38,481 nt of DNA from positions 1 to 38,481 of the forward strand of contig DAHUXV010000011.1 in NCBI GenBank assembly GCA_027306985.1, written 5' to 3'. Position numbers and translations under genes: made by a program. Source of the DNA: Gammaproteobacteria bacterium. Lineage in GTDB: Bacteria > Pseudomonadota > Gammaproteobacteria > Steroidobacterales > Steroidobacteraceae. Shown here one piece after another: positions 9,864-18,099 of this stretch (position 1 is the stretch's first letter; each line of letters opens with the position of its first letter). Under the pieces are notes generated by a model. It was not told the origin of the DNA and searched no databases. It saw only the letters and a list, made by a program, of their open reading frames with translations.

Positions 9864-10250
9864 GTGAAGCTCAGAATCAAAGGCGACTCGCTGCGGCTGC
9901 GCCTCGCCCAGGGCGAGATGCGCACGCTGGCCGAGCAGGGCGAGGTGGAGGACCGCGTGTCGTTCCCCGGCGGGGCGGCGCTGCGGTATCGACTGCGGAC
10001 GGAAACAAATACCGATCTTATATCAGTAAGTTACGAGTCAAATCTCATCGATATTCTCATTCCGCGGGCCCAGGCCGAGCGCTGGTGCGGCACCGACCTC
10101 GTGACCTTAAGCGCCAGCCAGGCGACAGCGAGCGGCGAGCTGCGGGTCGTGCTGGAGAAGGATTGGGCCTGCCTCGCGCCGCGCGAAGGGGAAGACGAGT
10201 CCGACAACTTCCCCCATCCCGAGGCCGGGCAGGGCGCTAAGACCTGCTGA
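9864..10250 (+). CDS. DUF7009-like conserved hypothetical protein
   Basis: A 128-residue protein, MKLRIKGDSLRLRLAQGEMRTLAEQGEVED at the N-terminus and EDESDNFPHPEAG near the C-terminus, resembling small conserved proteins that I associate with DUF7009; the function is unknown. It is predicted to be soluble and beta-rich. The start is the GTG at 9864 with GGAGGA 9 bases upstream. Bases about 10001-10060 are only about 33% GC and use codons rare in the surrounding genes (ATA, TCA, GTA, AGT, AAT, CTT), a sharp internal change. Its 3' end overlaps the convergent MocA-like gene by 14 bases. It lies opposite molybdenum-cofactor-related genes, but a link is only suggested by position. Confidence 0.7.
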   Translation: MKLRIKGDSLRLRLAQGEMRTLAEQGEVEDRVSFPGGAALRYRLRTETNTDLISVSYESNLIDILIPRAQAERWCGTDLVTLSASQATASGELRVVLEKDWACLAPREGEDESDNFPHPEAGQGAKTC

Positions 10251-10836
10251 GCTCCAGCAGGTCATCCGGGGTGTCGAGGTCGAAGGCGGCGCTCGCCATC
10301 GGCACCTTCACCAACCGGTCGGCGTGCCGCTTGAGCAGCATCCGGGCGCCGCTGTCCCCGCGCAGCTCGCTCAATTGCGCGAACAGATGCCGCGGAAAGA
10401 TCGCGGGCGCGCCGATCGTGGCGCCATAGCGCGCGGCGGCGACGGCGAGCGGCTGGCGGTTCCACGCGCCGGCGAGCCGCCGCAGGTCCCCGGCCGTGAC
10501 ACAGGCCTGATCGGCCAGAACCAACATCACGCCGGTGCAGGAGGAGGGCAGGCGCGCGATGCCGGCGCGGATCGAGCTCGCGAGCCCCTCGCGCCAGTCG
10601 CGGTTGACGACCACCGAGCCCGCGGAATGCTTCAGGAGCGGCGCGAGCTGCGCGGCGCGCGCGCCGAGCACGACGATGAGCGCGTGGCCCACGACCTCGG
10701 CGGTCCGACCGGTGACGAGGCTGAGGAGCGGCCGGTCGCCGATGCGCACCAGCTGCTTGGCGGAGCCGAAGCGGCTCGAGGCGCCCGCCGCGAGCACGAT
10801 GGCGTGGAGGCCCTCGGCGTCGCTCCCGGCGCTCAT
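10237..10836 (-). CDS. MocA/MobA-like molybdenum cofactor nucleotidyltransferase
   Basis: A 199-residue NTP-transferase of the MocA family, which attaches CMP to molybdopterin to form the cytosine dinucleotide cofactor used by xanthine-dehydrogenase-family enzymes. The nucleotide-binding signature is IVLAAGASSRFGSAKQL; MLVLADQACVT is the metal-binding loop (usually LxDQP), and GAPAIFPRHLFAQLSELRGDSGARMLL is the conserved C-terminal region. The LADQACV variant keeps the Asp-Gln. The start at 10836 overlaps the upstream stop (ATGA). It is third in the xdhC-unknown-mocA unit, which supports a molybdenum role over generic MobA. Confidence 0.85.
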   Translation of the reverse strand: MSAGSDAEGLHAIVLAAGASSRFGSAKQLVRIGDRPLLSLVTGRTAEVVGHALIVVLGARAAQLAPLLKHSAGSVVVNRDWREGLASSIRAGIARLPSSCTGVMLVLADQACVTAGDLRRLAGAWNRQPLAVAAARYGATIGAPAIFPRHLFAQLSELRGDSGARMLLKRHADRLVKVPMASAAFDLDTPDDLLELSRS

Positions 10837-11387
10837 CGCGGCGATGAGGGTGTCGGCCGAAGCTCGATTCCGGCGGGCAGCTGCGCCGTGACGCGCGCGT
10901 AACGGCCGCGCTCATCGAGCATGGAGTCGGCATCGATCGCGCATACGGCCCGCCACTGCGCGAGGCTCGCGTGCTCCGCGAGCGCTCTCTCGAGCGCCGC
11001 GCGCCGCGGCGCCCACGCCGAGTTGAAGAAGCGGGCAAACTCCTGCCAGCCGCCGCGCGCGGCCGCGGTGTCGCCGGCGGCGAGGGCGGTCTCGAGTCGC
11101 GAGAGCGCTTCGCGGCTGGTGCCGGACTGACCGACCAGGTGGCCGGGATCGCTGGCGCCCGCGCCAGCGGCCGCGAGAAGCTCCGACAGCGTCTGGTCGC
11201 GCTCCTCGAACCGCGCCAGCACCCACACCAGGTAGCTCACGCACGCTTCCCGAAACTGCGCCCTCGCCTCGCTCGAGGCCAGAGGTCCGGCGCTCGAGCC
11301 GAACGCCGCCGCGCAGGCGTTGGCCACTTCGGCGGCATGGGACTGCTCCACGGCAAGTTGGGAGCGGATGATGTCGATCTCGTTCAT
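10833..11387 (-). CDS. Hypothetical helical protein between xdhC and mocA
   Basis: A 184-residue protein that I do not recognise. It looks almost wholly alpha-helical (MNEIDIIRSQLAVEQSHAAEVANAC; YLVWVLARFEERDQTLSELL; EALSRLETALAAGDTAAARGGWQEFARFFNSAW), without a signal peptide or membrane segments. A His and several acidic residues in the helices vaguely recall hemerythrin-like bundles, but no H-HxxxE ligand pattern can be assigned. Start and stop overlap both neighbours by ATGA, so it is made together with XdhC and the MocA-like enzyme, suggesting an accessory role in molybdoenzyme maturation. That role is inference. Confidence 0.7.
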   Translation of the reverse strand: MNEIDIIRSQLAVEQSHAAEVANACAAAFGSSAGPLASSEARAQFREACVSYLVWVLARFEERDQTLSELLAAAGAGASDPGHLVGQSGTSREALSRLETALAAGDTAAARGGWQEFARFFNSAWAPRRAALERALAEHASLAQWRAVCAIDADSMLDERGRYARVTAQLPAGIELRPTPSSPR

Positions 11388-12499
11388 GGCGGCGCCTCGG
11401 TTGAATCCTTGCCGTGCACGAAGGCATGGACTTCGGCAACGATCGCGAGCGCGATCGCCTCGGGGGTCCGGCCTCCCAGGTTCAAGCCGACGGGCGCCCG
11501 CAGACGCGCTCGCAGCGGCTGTGCCTCGGGGCCGAGCTCCGCTAGCAGCTTCTCACGCCGCGCCGGGGGGCCGAGCAGCCCCACGTACGCCACGGGGCTC
11601 GCACTCAAGGCCCGCAGATACTCGAGGTCCGAGGGCAGGTGATGGCTCATCACCACCGCCGCGTTGAAGCGGCCGAGGTCGAGCGCCTGCGCGATCTGCT
11701 GCGGCCGCGCCAGGAGGACGCGCTCGGCCAGGGGGAAGTGGGAGGGCGCCGCGTACGCGGGACGGTGGTCGGCCACGGTCACCCGCCAGTGCAGGCGCGC
11801 GGCAAGATCGACCACCGGCAGGGCATCCGGCCCCGCCCCGAGGAGGAGGAGGCGCGGCGGCAGGGAAAGGGGCAGCAGCAGCAGCTTCCAGCGTGCCTCG
11901 GGCCCTTCCAGCCAGCCGACCGCCGCCGCACCGGGCGCTGCCGCGAGCGCCGCGAGGGTGCGCGGCTCGAGCAGCGCCGCCGCTTGCGGTGGCAGCGCTC
12001 GGGCCGGCGCTGCCCGGACAGGATCCGCCGCGGGCGCCGCCGCCCCCGGCAGCAGGAGCGCCCCCATGGGCAGCGCCTCGTCACGCGATTCCGCCAGCAC
12101 GCCGATGGCGGTGGGAGCATGCGCGGCCAGCGCCGCGGCGAGGTGCGCCAGCGGCTGCCACTCTTCCCGGGGGCCGACGCGCAGCACGAGGACGTGCATG
12201 GCCCCCTCGCAGCCCAGGCCGAGGCCCCATACGAGGTCGTCCGAGTTGCGCAGATCGTAGGTCACCAGGGCGGCCCGGCCCGTCGCGATCACCGCGCGGG
12301 CGCGCTCTCCGAGGTCCCCTTCCAGGCAGCCGCCGGAGATGAGGCCGGCGTACTGCCCATCGGCCGCCATGAGCAGCATCGCGCCGGGCTTGCGGTAGGT
12401 CGAGCCCGCCGTATGCACGAGGATGCCGAGCGCCATCGCGCGGCCGGCGGTGCGCTCGCGCTCGAAAAGGGGCAGCAGGGGTCCCAGCACGGAGTCCAT
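11384..12499 (-). CDS. xdhC: XdhC family molybdoenzyme maturation protein
   Basis: A 371-residue protein of the XdhC/CoxF family, which binds molybdenum cofactor and protects or sulfurates it before insertion into xanthine-dehydrogenase-type enzymes. The N-terminal XdhC domain has TAGSTYRKPGAMLL and GLISGGCLEGDL; the C-terminal Rossmann domain has LLLLGAGPDALPVVDLAA, VVMSHHLPSDLEYL and VGLLGPPARREKLL. The long Ala/Pro-rich centre (about 160-215) is poorly conserved. The ATG at 12499 (MDSVLGPLLPLFERER) matches the usual N-terminus; an in-frame TTG at 12520 is less likely. CATAAT lies 7 bases before the ATG and there is no ribosome site. No molybdenum hydroxylase gene is in the window. Confidence 0.88.
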   Translation of the reverse strand: MDSVLGPLLPLFERERTAGRAMALGILVHTAGSTYRKPGAMLLMAADGQYAGLISGGCLEGDLGERARAVIATGRAALVTYDLRNSDDLVWGLGLGCEGAMHVLVLRVGPREEWQPLAHLAAALAAHAPTAIGVLAESRDEALPMGALLLPGAAAPAADPVRAAPARALPPQAAALLEPRTLAALAAAPGAAAVGWLEGPEARWKLLLLPLSLPPRLLLLGAGPDALPVVDLAARLHWRVTVADHRPAYAAPSHFPLAERVLLARPQQIAQALDLGRFNAAVVMSHHLPSDLEYLRALSASPVAYVGLLGPPARREKLLAELGPEAQPLRARLRAPVGLNLGGRTPEAIALAIVAEVHAFVHGKDSTEAPP

Positions 12500-12506
12500 C
12501 GCCACG

Positions 12507-12512
12507 ATTATG
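12507..12512 (-). promoter_or_regulatory. -10-like hexamer CATAAT directly before xdhC
   Basis: On the minus strand CATAAT is followed by 7 bases and the xdhC ATG. At the usual -10 to start distance, transcription would begin on the A of the ATG, giving a leaderless mRNA. No clear -35 was seen. Confidence 0.4.
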
Positions 12513-12535
12513 CCCGGCAAACGACGAAAACATCA

Positions 12536-12564
12536 TTGCGCGCACTCGGGCGCGTCAGTAGAGT
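12536..12564 (+). promoter_or_regulatory. Possible thr operon promoter
   Basis: TTGCGC (12536-12541) and TAGAGT (12559-12564) are separated by 17 bases, a weak sigma-70 match. It would give a leader of about 30 bases before thrA. That is too short for a threonine leader-peptide attenuator of the enteric type, and none is visible. Confidence 0.3.
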
Positions 12565-12600
12565 CGCACCGCCTTCCCTCTGGCCGATTCTTCCAATTCC

Positions 12601-15123
12601 ATGCCCAATCCCGCTCCCTGGGTCGTGCACAAGTTCGGCGGCTCGAGCGTCGCCGACGCCGGCTGTTTCCGCCGCGTGGCGGCCATCATCGATTCCCTGC
12701 CCGCCGCGCGCGTCGGCGTCGTGCTTTCCGCGTGCAAGGGTGTCACCGATGCCCTGCTCGGGCTCATCGCGCTCGCCGAGAGCCAGGACGACCGGTACCG
12801 GGTCGAGCTCGGCGCGCTGCGCTCGCGCCATGCCGAGATCGCCGAGACGCTGCTCAGCCCGGAGTCCGCGCGGCTGTACCTCGCCGGATTCGACCGCGAC
12901 CGTCACGATCTCGAGGGCATCCTGCACACGGTGAAGCTGACCCGGGCGGCGGGGCGCAACGTGAGCGACCTCATCGCCGGCTACGGCGAGATCTGGTCGA
13001 CCCGGCTCTTCCATCGCTTCTACGAGGAGCGCGGCAACCAGCGCGGTCCGGTGCAGTGGATCGATGCGCGCCGCGTCGTGGTCGCGGAGTGGGGGCCGCT
13101 GGGTCCCGGCGTGCAGTGGGCGCGCTCGCGGGCGAGCCTCTCGGATCTGGTCGACCGTGATTTCAAGGGGACCCTGATCATCACGGGCTTCATCGCGTCC
13201 GATGCGCGCGGTGTGCAGACGACGCTCGGCCGCAACGGCAGCGACTTCTCCGCCTCGATCTTCGGCGCGCTGCTCGATGCCGCGCAGATCCACATCTGGA
13301 CCGACGTGGACGGTGTCCTGTCGGCCGATCCGCGCCGGGTGCCCGATGCGACCGTGATCGACTCGCTCACCTACAGCGAGGCGATGGAGCTCGCCTACTT
13401 CGGGGCGAAGGTCATCCACCCGCAGACCATGGCGCCCGCGGTCGGCGGCGGCATTCCGATCTGGATCCGCAACACCTTCGCGCCGGAGAAGCCCGGCACG
13501 ATCATCTGCGCGCAGCCGACCTCGGCGCTGCCGGTGAAGGGCATCGCGAGCGTCGACCGGGTGGCGCTCATCAACCTCGAGGGCGCCGGCATGATCGGCG
13601 TGCCGGGAACCGCGCACCGGCTCTTCGGCGCGCTGCGCGAGGAGGGCATCTCGGTCATCCTCATCTCCCAGGGCAGCTCGGAGCATTCGATCTGCTGCGC
13701 CATCCCGCAGGAGCAGGGCGAGCGCGCCGCCGCGCTGGTGCGCCAGGCGTTCGAGCGGGAGCTGAAGGACGGCCAGATCCAGAGCGTCGAGATCGATCCG
13801 GACCTCTCGATTCTCGCGATCGTCGGCGACGGCATGGCGGGGACGCCCGGCGTCGCGGCGAAGGTCTTCAACTCCCTCGGCACCGCCGGCGTGAACGTGC
13901 GTGCCATCGCCCAGGGCGCATCGGAGCGCAACATCTCGGTCGTGGTCGAGGGGCGCCAGGCCTCGCGCGCGCTGCGCGCGATACACTCGGGACTCTATCT
14001 ATCGCCCCACACCCTCTCGATCGGAGTCATCGGCCCGGGCACGGTGGGACGCGTGTTCCTCGATCAGCTGGCCTCGCAGAGCGCGCGGCTGCGGGAGCAG
14101 TTCAAGATCGACCTGCGGGTGCGCGGCATCCTCGGCTCGCAGCGCATGGCGCTCGCCGAGACCGGCATCCCGCTCGAGCGCTGGCGCCAGGAATACGAGG
14201 AGCGCGGCGTGCCGGCGGATCTCGAGCGCTTCATCGAGCACGTGCGCGTCGATTACCTGCCGCACTCGGTCCTCATCGACTGCACGGCGAGCGCCGCCGT
14301 CGCCGGCCGCTATGCCGGATGGCTCGGCGCCGGCATGCACGTCGTGACGCCCAACAAGAAGGCCAACAGCGCGGACCTCGCCTACTACCGCGCCATGCAC
14401 GAGGCGCGCCGCGCGGGCGGCGCCCATTACCTGTACGAGGCCACGGTCGGCGCGGGGCTGCCGGTGGTGCACACGCTGCGCGACCTCAGAGAGACCGGGG
14501 ACGAGATCACGAGCGTCGAGGGGATCTTCTCCGGAACGCTGGCCTACCTCTTCAACATCTATGACGGGCGCACGGCGTTCTCGGACATCGTGCGCGATGC
14601 GCGCCAGCGGGGCTACACCGAGCCCGATCCGCGCGATGATCTTTCCGGCATGGACGTCGCCCGCAAGCTCATCATCCTCGGCCGCGAGATGGGGCTCGAG
14701 CTCGAGCTCGCCGACGTGAAGGTCGAGAGCCTGGTCCCCGCGGGGCTCGAGAGCGGCTCGATCGAGGAGTTCATGACGCGCCTGCCGCGGCACGATGCGG
14801 CGATGCGGGAGCGGTTCGAGACCGCCCGCGCGCGCGGCAAGGTGTTGCGGTACGTCGGCCGCCTGACTTGCGAGGACCCGTCCGCGGCCCCGGCCGCCGG
14901 CGGCCGCACGTCGGCCGCGGCGACGGTGGGCCTGATCGAGCTCGATGCGAAGCATTCTTTCGCCAACATCGCGCTCACGGACAACGTGGTGCGCTTTGCC
15001 ACGCGCCGCTACTGCGACAATCCGCTCATCGTGCAGGGCCCCGGGGCGGGACCCGAGGTCACGGCGGGCGGAGTGTTCGCCGATCTGCTGCGCCTCGCCG
15101 CCTACCTGGGAGCGCGACTTTGA
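12601..15123 (+). CDS. thrA: Aspartokinase I / homoserine dehydrogenase I (bifunctional)
   Basis: An 840-residue fusion enzyme catalysing the first and third steps of the aspartate pathway to threonine. The aspartokinase part opens with VVHKFGGSSVADA and contains TLGRNGSDFSASIFG and WTDVDGVLSADPR. The ACT-type regulatory region is about 315-465 (GVPGTAHRLFGAL; ISQGSSEHSICCAI; GDGMAGTPGVAAKVF). The homoserine dehydrogenase part starts near residue 470 with the NAD(P) motif GVIGPGTVG (about 475-483), followed by VTPNKKANS and YEATVGAGLPV. Length is close to enteric ThrA (820). Threonine feedback is likely through the ACT region, but residues were not mapped. The ATG at 12601 lacks an obvious ribosome site. 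thrB follows with an overlap. Confidence 0.95.
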   Translation: MPNPAPWVVHKFGGSSVADAGCFRRVAAIIDSLPAARVGVVLSACKGVTDALLGLIALAESQDDRYRVELGALRSRHAEIAETLLSPESARLYLAGFDRDRHDLEGILHTVKLTRAAGRNVSDLIAGYGEIWSTRLFHRFYEERGNQRGPVQWIDARRVVVAEWGPLGPGVQWARSRASLSDLVDRDFKGTLIITGFIASDARGVQTTLGRNGSDFSASIFGALLDAAQIHIWTDVDGVLSADPRRVPDATVIDSLTYSEAMELAYFGAKVIHPQTMAPAVGGGIPIWIRNTFAPEKPGTIICAQPTSALPVKGIASVDRVALINLEGAGMIGVPGTAHRLFGALREEGISVILISQGSSEHSICCAIPQEQGERAAALVRQAFERELKDGQIQSVEIDPDLSILAIVGDGMAGTPGVAAKVFNSLGTAGVNVRAIAQGASERNISVVVEGRQASRALRAIHSGLYLSPHTLSIGVIGPGTVGRVFLDQLASQSARLREQFKIDLRVRGILGSQRMALAETGIPLERWRQEYEERGVPADLERFIEHVRVDYLPHSVLIDCTASAAVAGRYAGWLGAGMHVVTPNKKANSADLAYYRAMHEARRAGGAHYLYEATVGAGLPVVHTLRDLRETGDEITSVEGIFSGTLAYLFNIYDGRTAFSDIVRDARQRGYTEPDPRDDLSGMDVARKLIILGREMGLELELADVKVESLVPAGLESGSIEEFMTRLPRHDAAMRERFETARARGKVLRYVGRLTCEDPSAAPAAGGRTSAAATVGLIELDAKHSFANIALTDNVVRFATRRYCDNPLIVQGPGAGPEVTAGGVFADLLRLAAYLGARL

Positions 15124-16064
15124 GCCACACGCACAGCTGGGCCACGGCGTTCGCGCCCGCCTCGGTCGGTAATGTCGCGATCGGCTTCGACATCCTCGGC
15201 TTCTCGGTGGGGGCGATCGGCGATCGCGTGACGGTGAGCCGCACCGCGGCGAAAGGCGTCACCATCACCGACATCACCGGCGTGCCGGAGAAGCTCCCGA
15301 CCGACCCGGCGCAGAACACGGCCGGGCGCGCATTGCTCGCCATGCAGGAAGCGCTGCAGCCGGGCTTCGGCTTCGCGATGCGCATCGACAAGGGCATCGC
15401 GCTCGGCTCCGGCCTCGGGGGGTCGGCGGCCTCGGCGGTGGGGGCGGTGGTGGCGGCCAATGCGCTGCTGCCGCACCCGTGCGGCAAGCTCGAGCTGCTG
15501 AAGTTCGCGATGCAGGGCGAGGCGGTGGCGAGCGGCTCGCTGCACGTCGACAACATCGCCCCCTCGCTCTTCGGCGGACTCGTGCTCACCGTCGGCATCG
15601 ATCATCCCCGCGTGAAGCAGATTCCGGTGCCGGAGGGCGTTCGCGCCGTGATCGTGCACCCGCGGATGTTCCTCTCGACGCGGCAGGCGCGCGCGATTCT
15701 CAAGCGCAGCGTCGAGCTGTCCGATTTCGTGTGGCAGACCGCCAATCTCGCCGGCTTCATTTCCGGCTGCTACACCAACGATCTCGACATGATTCGCGCT
15801 TCTTTCGAGGACGTCGTCATCGAGCCGCAGCGCCAGGCGTTGATACCGCGATTCCAGGAAGTGCGCCAGGCGGCGATGCAGGCCGGCGCGCTCGGCTGCT
15901 CGATCTCCGGGGCCGGACCGACACTCTTTGCCTGGGCGCTCGCCAAGGACGCGCACGGGGTGCTCGAGGCCATGCGTCGCGAGTTCGACGCCGCGGCCAT
16001 CCCCATCGATGAGTGGCTGGTGGATGTCGAGGCGGACGGCGCCCAGGTCATCGAGACCGGCTGA
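15120..16064 (+). CDS. thrB: Homoserine kinase ThrB
   Basis: A 314-residue GHMP-superfamily kinase phosphorylating L-homoserine, close to the 310 residues of E. coli ThrB. Motifs: AFAPASVGNVAIGFDILGF at the N-terminus, the ATP loop KGIALGSGLGGSAASAVGAVVAAN (about 84-107), and the C-terminal ALGCSISGAGPTLFAWA. The best start is TTG at 15120, which overlaps the thrA TGA (TTTGA) and has GGGAG 7 bases upstream; the frame is open further upstream inside thrA, but the homology begins here. A TTG start overlapping the previous stop suggests low, coupled translation relative to thrA. Confidence 0.93.
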   Translation: MSHTHSWATAFAPASVGNVAIGFDILGFSVGAIGDRVTVSRTAAKGVTITDITGVPEKLPTDPAQNTAGRALLAMQEALQPGFGFAMRIDKGIALGSGLGGSAASAVGAVVAANALLPHPCGKLELLKFAMQGEAVASGSLHVDNIAPSLFGGLVLTVGIDHPRVKQIPVPEGVRAVIVHPRMFLSTRQARAILKRSVELSDFVWQTANLAGFISGCYTNDLDMIRASFEDVVIEPQRQALIPRFQEVRQAAMQAGALGCSISGAGPTLFAWALAKDAHGVLEAMRREFDAAAIPIDEWLVDVEADGAQVIETG

Positions 16065-16084
16065 GCGGCCGGAGCAGGGCGGAC

Positions 16085-17413
16085 ATGAGCGTGATGCGGT
16101 TCAGGAGCACGCGTGATGCGCAGCTCACGGCGGGGTTCGGCGAGGCGCTGACGCAGGGGCTGGCACCGGACGGCGGGCTGTACGTGCCCACCGAGTGGCC
16201 GAGCCTCGGCACCGGCAGCTTCGGCGCGCGCGAGAGCCTGGCCGGCGTCGGCGCGAAGCTCCTCGCGCCCTTCCTCGCGGGCGATCCGCTCGCGCCGTCG
16301 CTGCCGCAGATGACCGCTGAGGCGTTCGACTTTCCGGCGCCGGTGGTGGCGCTCGGCCGCACCGGGCGGCTCGCCGTGCTCGAGCTCTTCCACGGCCCGA
16401 CGGCCGCATTCAAGGATTTCGGCGCACGCTTCCTCGCCGCCTGTCTCTGCCGCCTGCGCGGCCCGCAGTCGCGCCCCCTCACGATCCTCGTCGCCACCTC
16501 GGGCGATACCGGCGGCGCGGTGGCGGCGGCGTTTCACGGCCGCCCCGGAATCGAGGTGGCGGTGCTCTTTCCCAAGGGGCTCGTCTCCCCCACGCAGGAG
16601 CGGCAGCTCACCTGCTGGGGCGGCAACGTCCGCTCGTTCTCGGTGCGCGGCACGTTCGATGACTGTCAGCGGCTCGTCAAGCAGGCATTTCTCGATCGCC
16701 GCTGGCAAGAGGAGCGGGCGCTCTCCTCGGCCAACAGCATCAACCTCGGCCGGCTGCTGCCCCAGGCCGTTTACTACGCCGCGGCGAGTCTCGCGGTCTT
16801 CAGATGTCACGGCGAGCCCGCTTCCTTCATCGTTCCGAGCGGCAATCTCGGCAACGCGGTGGCCTGCCTCTGGGCGCGGCGGCTCGGGCTGCCGATCGCG
16901 CAGGTGGTGCTGGCGCACAATGCCAACCGCGCCGTGCCGGACTTCCTCGAGACCGGAGACTGGCGCCCGCGACCCAGTGTCGCGACGCTGGCGTCGGCCA
17001 TGGACGTCGGCGATCCCAGCAACATGGAGCGCCTGCGCTCCCTCCATCCGCAGCTGAGTGAGATCCGCGCCGCGGTGAGCGCCTGCGTGGTGGACGACGA
17101 GGCCATCCGCGCCCGCATCCGGGCGGGCTACGAGGAATTCGGCCAGGCCTGGTGCCCGCACACGGCGACCGCCGCCGAGGCCTACGCGCGGCTGCCGGCG
17201 GAGCGCCGCGACAGCGGGCGGTGGGTGTTGGTGTCCACCGCGCATCCGGCGAAGTTCCGCGAGATCGTCGAGCCGCTGATCGGCCGCGAGGTCGCGGTGC
17301 CGGAATCGCTGGCGAGATTGTTCGCCCGACCGACCGAGTGCACGGAGATCGACGCCGACCTGGCCTCGCTCCGGGACGCGCTGCGGGACGGCCGGGTATT
17401 GGAGGGTCGTTGA
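16085..17413 (+). CDS. thrC: Threonine synthase ThrC
   Basis: A 442-residue fold-type II PLP enzyme converting O-phosphohomoserine to threonine. The PLP lysine is Lys110 in ELFHGPTAAFKDFGARF; VATSGDTGGAVAAAF is the phosphate-recognition segment; NSINLGRLLPQAVYYA and VPSGNLGNAVACLWA are typical of the family. The N-terminal MRFRSTRDAQLTAGFGEAL matches the gammaproteobacterial threonine synthase subclass. ATG at 16085, 20 bases after thrB. It completes thrABC; the next gene starts one base after its stop. Confidence 0.95.
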   Translation: MSVMRFRSTRDAQLTAGFGEALTQGLAPDGGLYVPTEWPSLGTGSFGARESLAGVGAKLLAPFLAGDPLAPSLPQMTAEAFDFPAPVVALGRTGRLAVLELFHGPTAAFKDFGARFLAACLCRLRGPQSRPLTILVATSGDTGGAVAAAFHGRPGIEVAVLFPKGLVSPTQERQLTCWGGNVRSFSVRGTFDDCQRLVKQAFLDRRWQEERALSSANSINLGRLLPQAVYYAAASLAVFRCHGEPASFIVPSGNLGNAVACLWARRLGLPIAQVVLAHNANRAVPDFLETGDWRPRPSVATLASAMDVGDPSNMERLRSLHPQLSEIRAAVSACVVDDEAIRARIRAGYEEFGQAWCPHTATAAEAYARLPAERRDSGRWVLVSTAHPAKFREIVEPLIGREVAVPESLARLFARPTECTEIDADLASLRDALRDGRVLEGR

Positions 17414-17414
17414 C

Positions 17415-18008
17415 GTGGATGAGATCGAGAAGCTGCCGCCCACGGCATGGGTTCTGATCGCCGCGGCCGCGGGGCTAGGGTTCGGCGTCTCCTGGCTGTG
17501 GCGCTGGTATCGCCAGTACCGCGCCCGCAAGTCGCTGCGCCTCGCGGTGACCGGGGCCGCCTCCGATCACGTCATCGATGTGCTGGTGCCCGATGGCATG
17601 GGCGGCGGATTCCACGCCGATTTCCTGCTGCTGACCTGCCGCGGAATACTCGTCGTCGATCTGCGCGACGTGCGGGGCAACATCTTCGGCGGCGATCAGA
17701 TGGCCGACTGGACGGTCATGGACGGACCGCGGCGCTTCACGTTCACCAATCCGCAGAGCGGGCTCTATGACCGCATCGCGGCCGTGAAGGCGATCGCGGG
17801 GGAGGTGCCCGTGGAGGGGCGGGTGGTGTTCACCCGGCGCGGACGGTTCCCCAAGGGACTGCCCAAGTGGACGCTGATGATCGATGCGCTGCGGGCGGAG
17901 TTCCCGGCCATGGAGCAGGAGGCGGACGGCGTCGTCGCGCGATACCGCGAGGGATGGGAGAAGATCAAGGGCGCGGTGAAGCCGAGCTACATGGCGCACA
18001 TGCGCTAG
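17415..18008 (+). CDS. Membrane-anchored NERD-domain protein
   Basis: A 197-residue protein with one N-terminal membrane segment (about residues 11-30, AWVLIAAAAGLGFGVSWLW), then a basic stretch (RWYRQYRARK) that should face the cytoplasm, then a nuclease-related (NERD) domain: HVIDVLVPDGMGGGFHADFLLLTCRGILVVDLRDVRGNIFGG. Family members are suggested to be DNA-processing proteins, but the activity here is unproven. The GTG start at 17415 is supported by GGAGGG about 9 bases upstream; only one base separates it from the thrC stop, so it is probably in the thr transcript. No link to threonine synthesis is known. It converges with the M20 peptidase gene. Confidence 0.8.
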   Translation: MDEIEKLPPTAWVLIAAAAGLGFGVSWLWRWYRQYRARKSLRLAVTGAASDHVIDVLVPDGMGGGFHADFLLLTCRGILVVDLRDVRGNIFGGDQMADWTVMDGPRRFTFTNPQSGLYDRIAAVKAIAGEVPVEGRVVFTRRGRFPKGLPKWTLMIDALRAEFPAMEQEADGVVARYREGWEKIKGAVKPSYMAHMR

Positions 18009-18099
18009 TTTCCTCGCGGGTTTCCTGGCGCGTCGCCACTCGCGAAAGCGGCTCTCGAGCGGCTCTCAGCGGGCCCCATGGACGGGCCGGCGCCGCGCG

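Noticed and set aside
12521-12600. Possible threonine attenuator leader before thrA
   Set aside because: The gap is only about 100 bases to xdhC with no short Thr/Ile-rich frame, no terminator hairpin and no T-run.
18048-18067. Direct repeat GCGGCTCTC twice, 11 bases apart, between the NERD and M20 genes
   Set aside because: Only two copies in a short convergent gap, with no third unit or known function.
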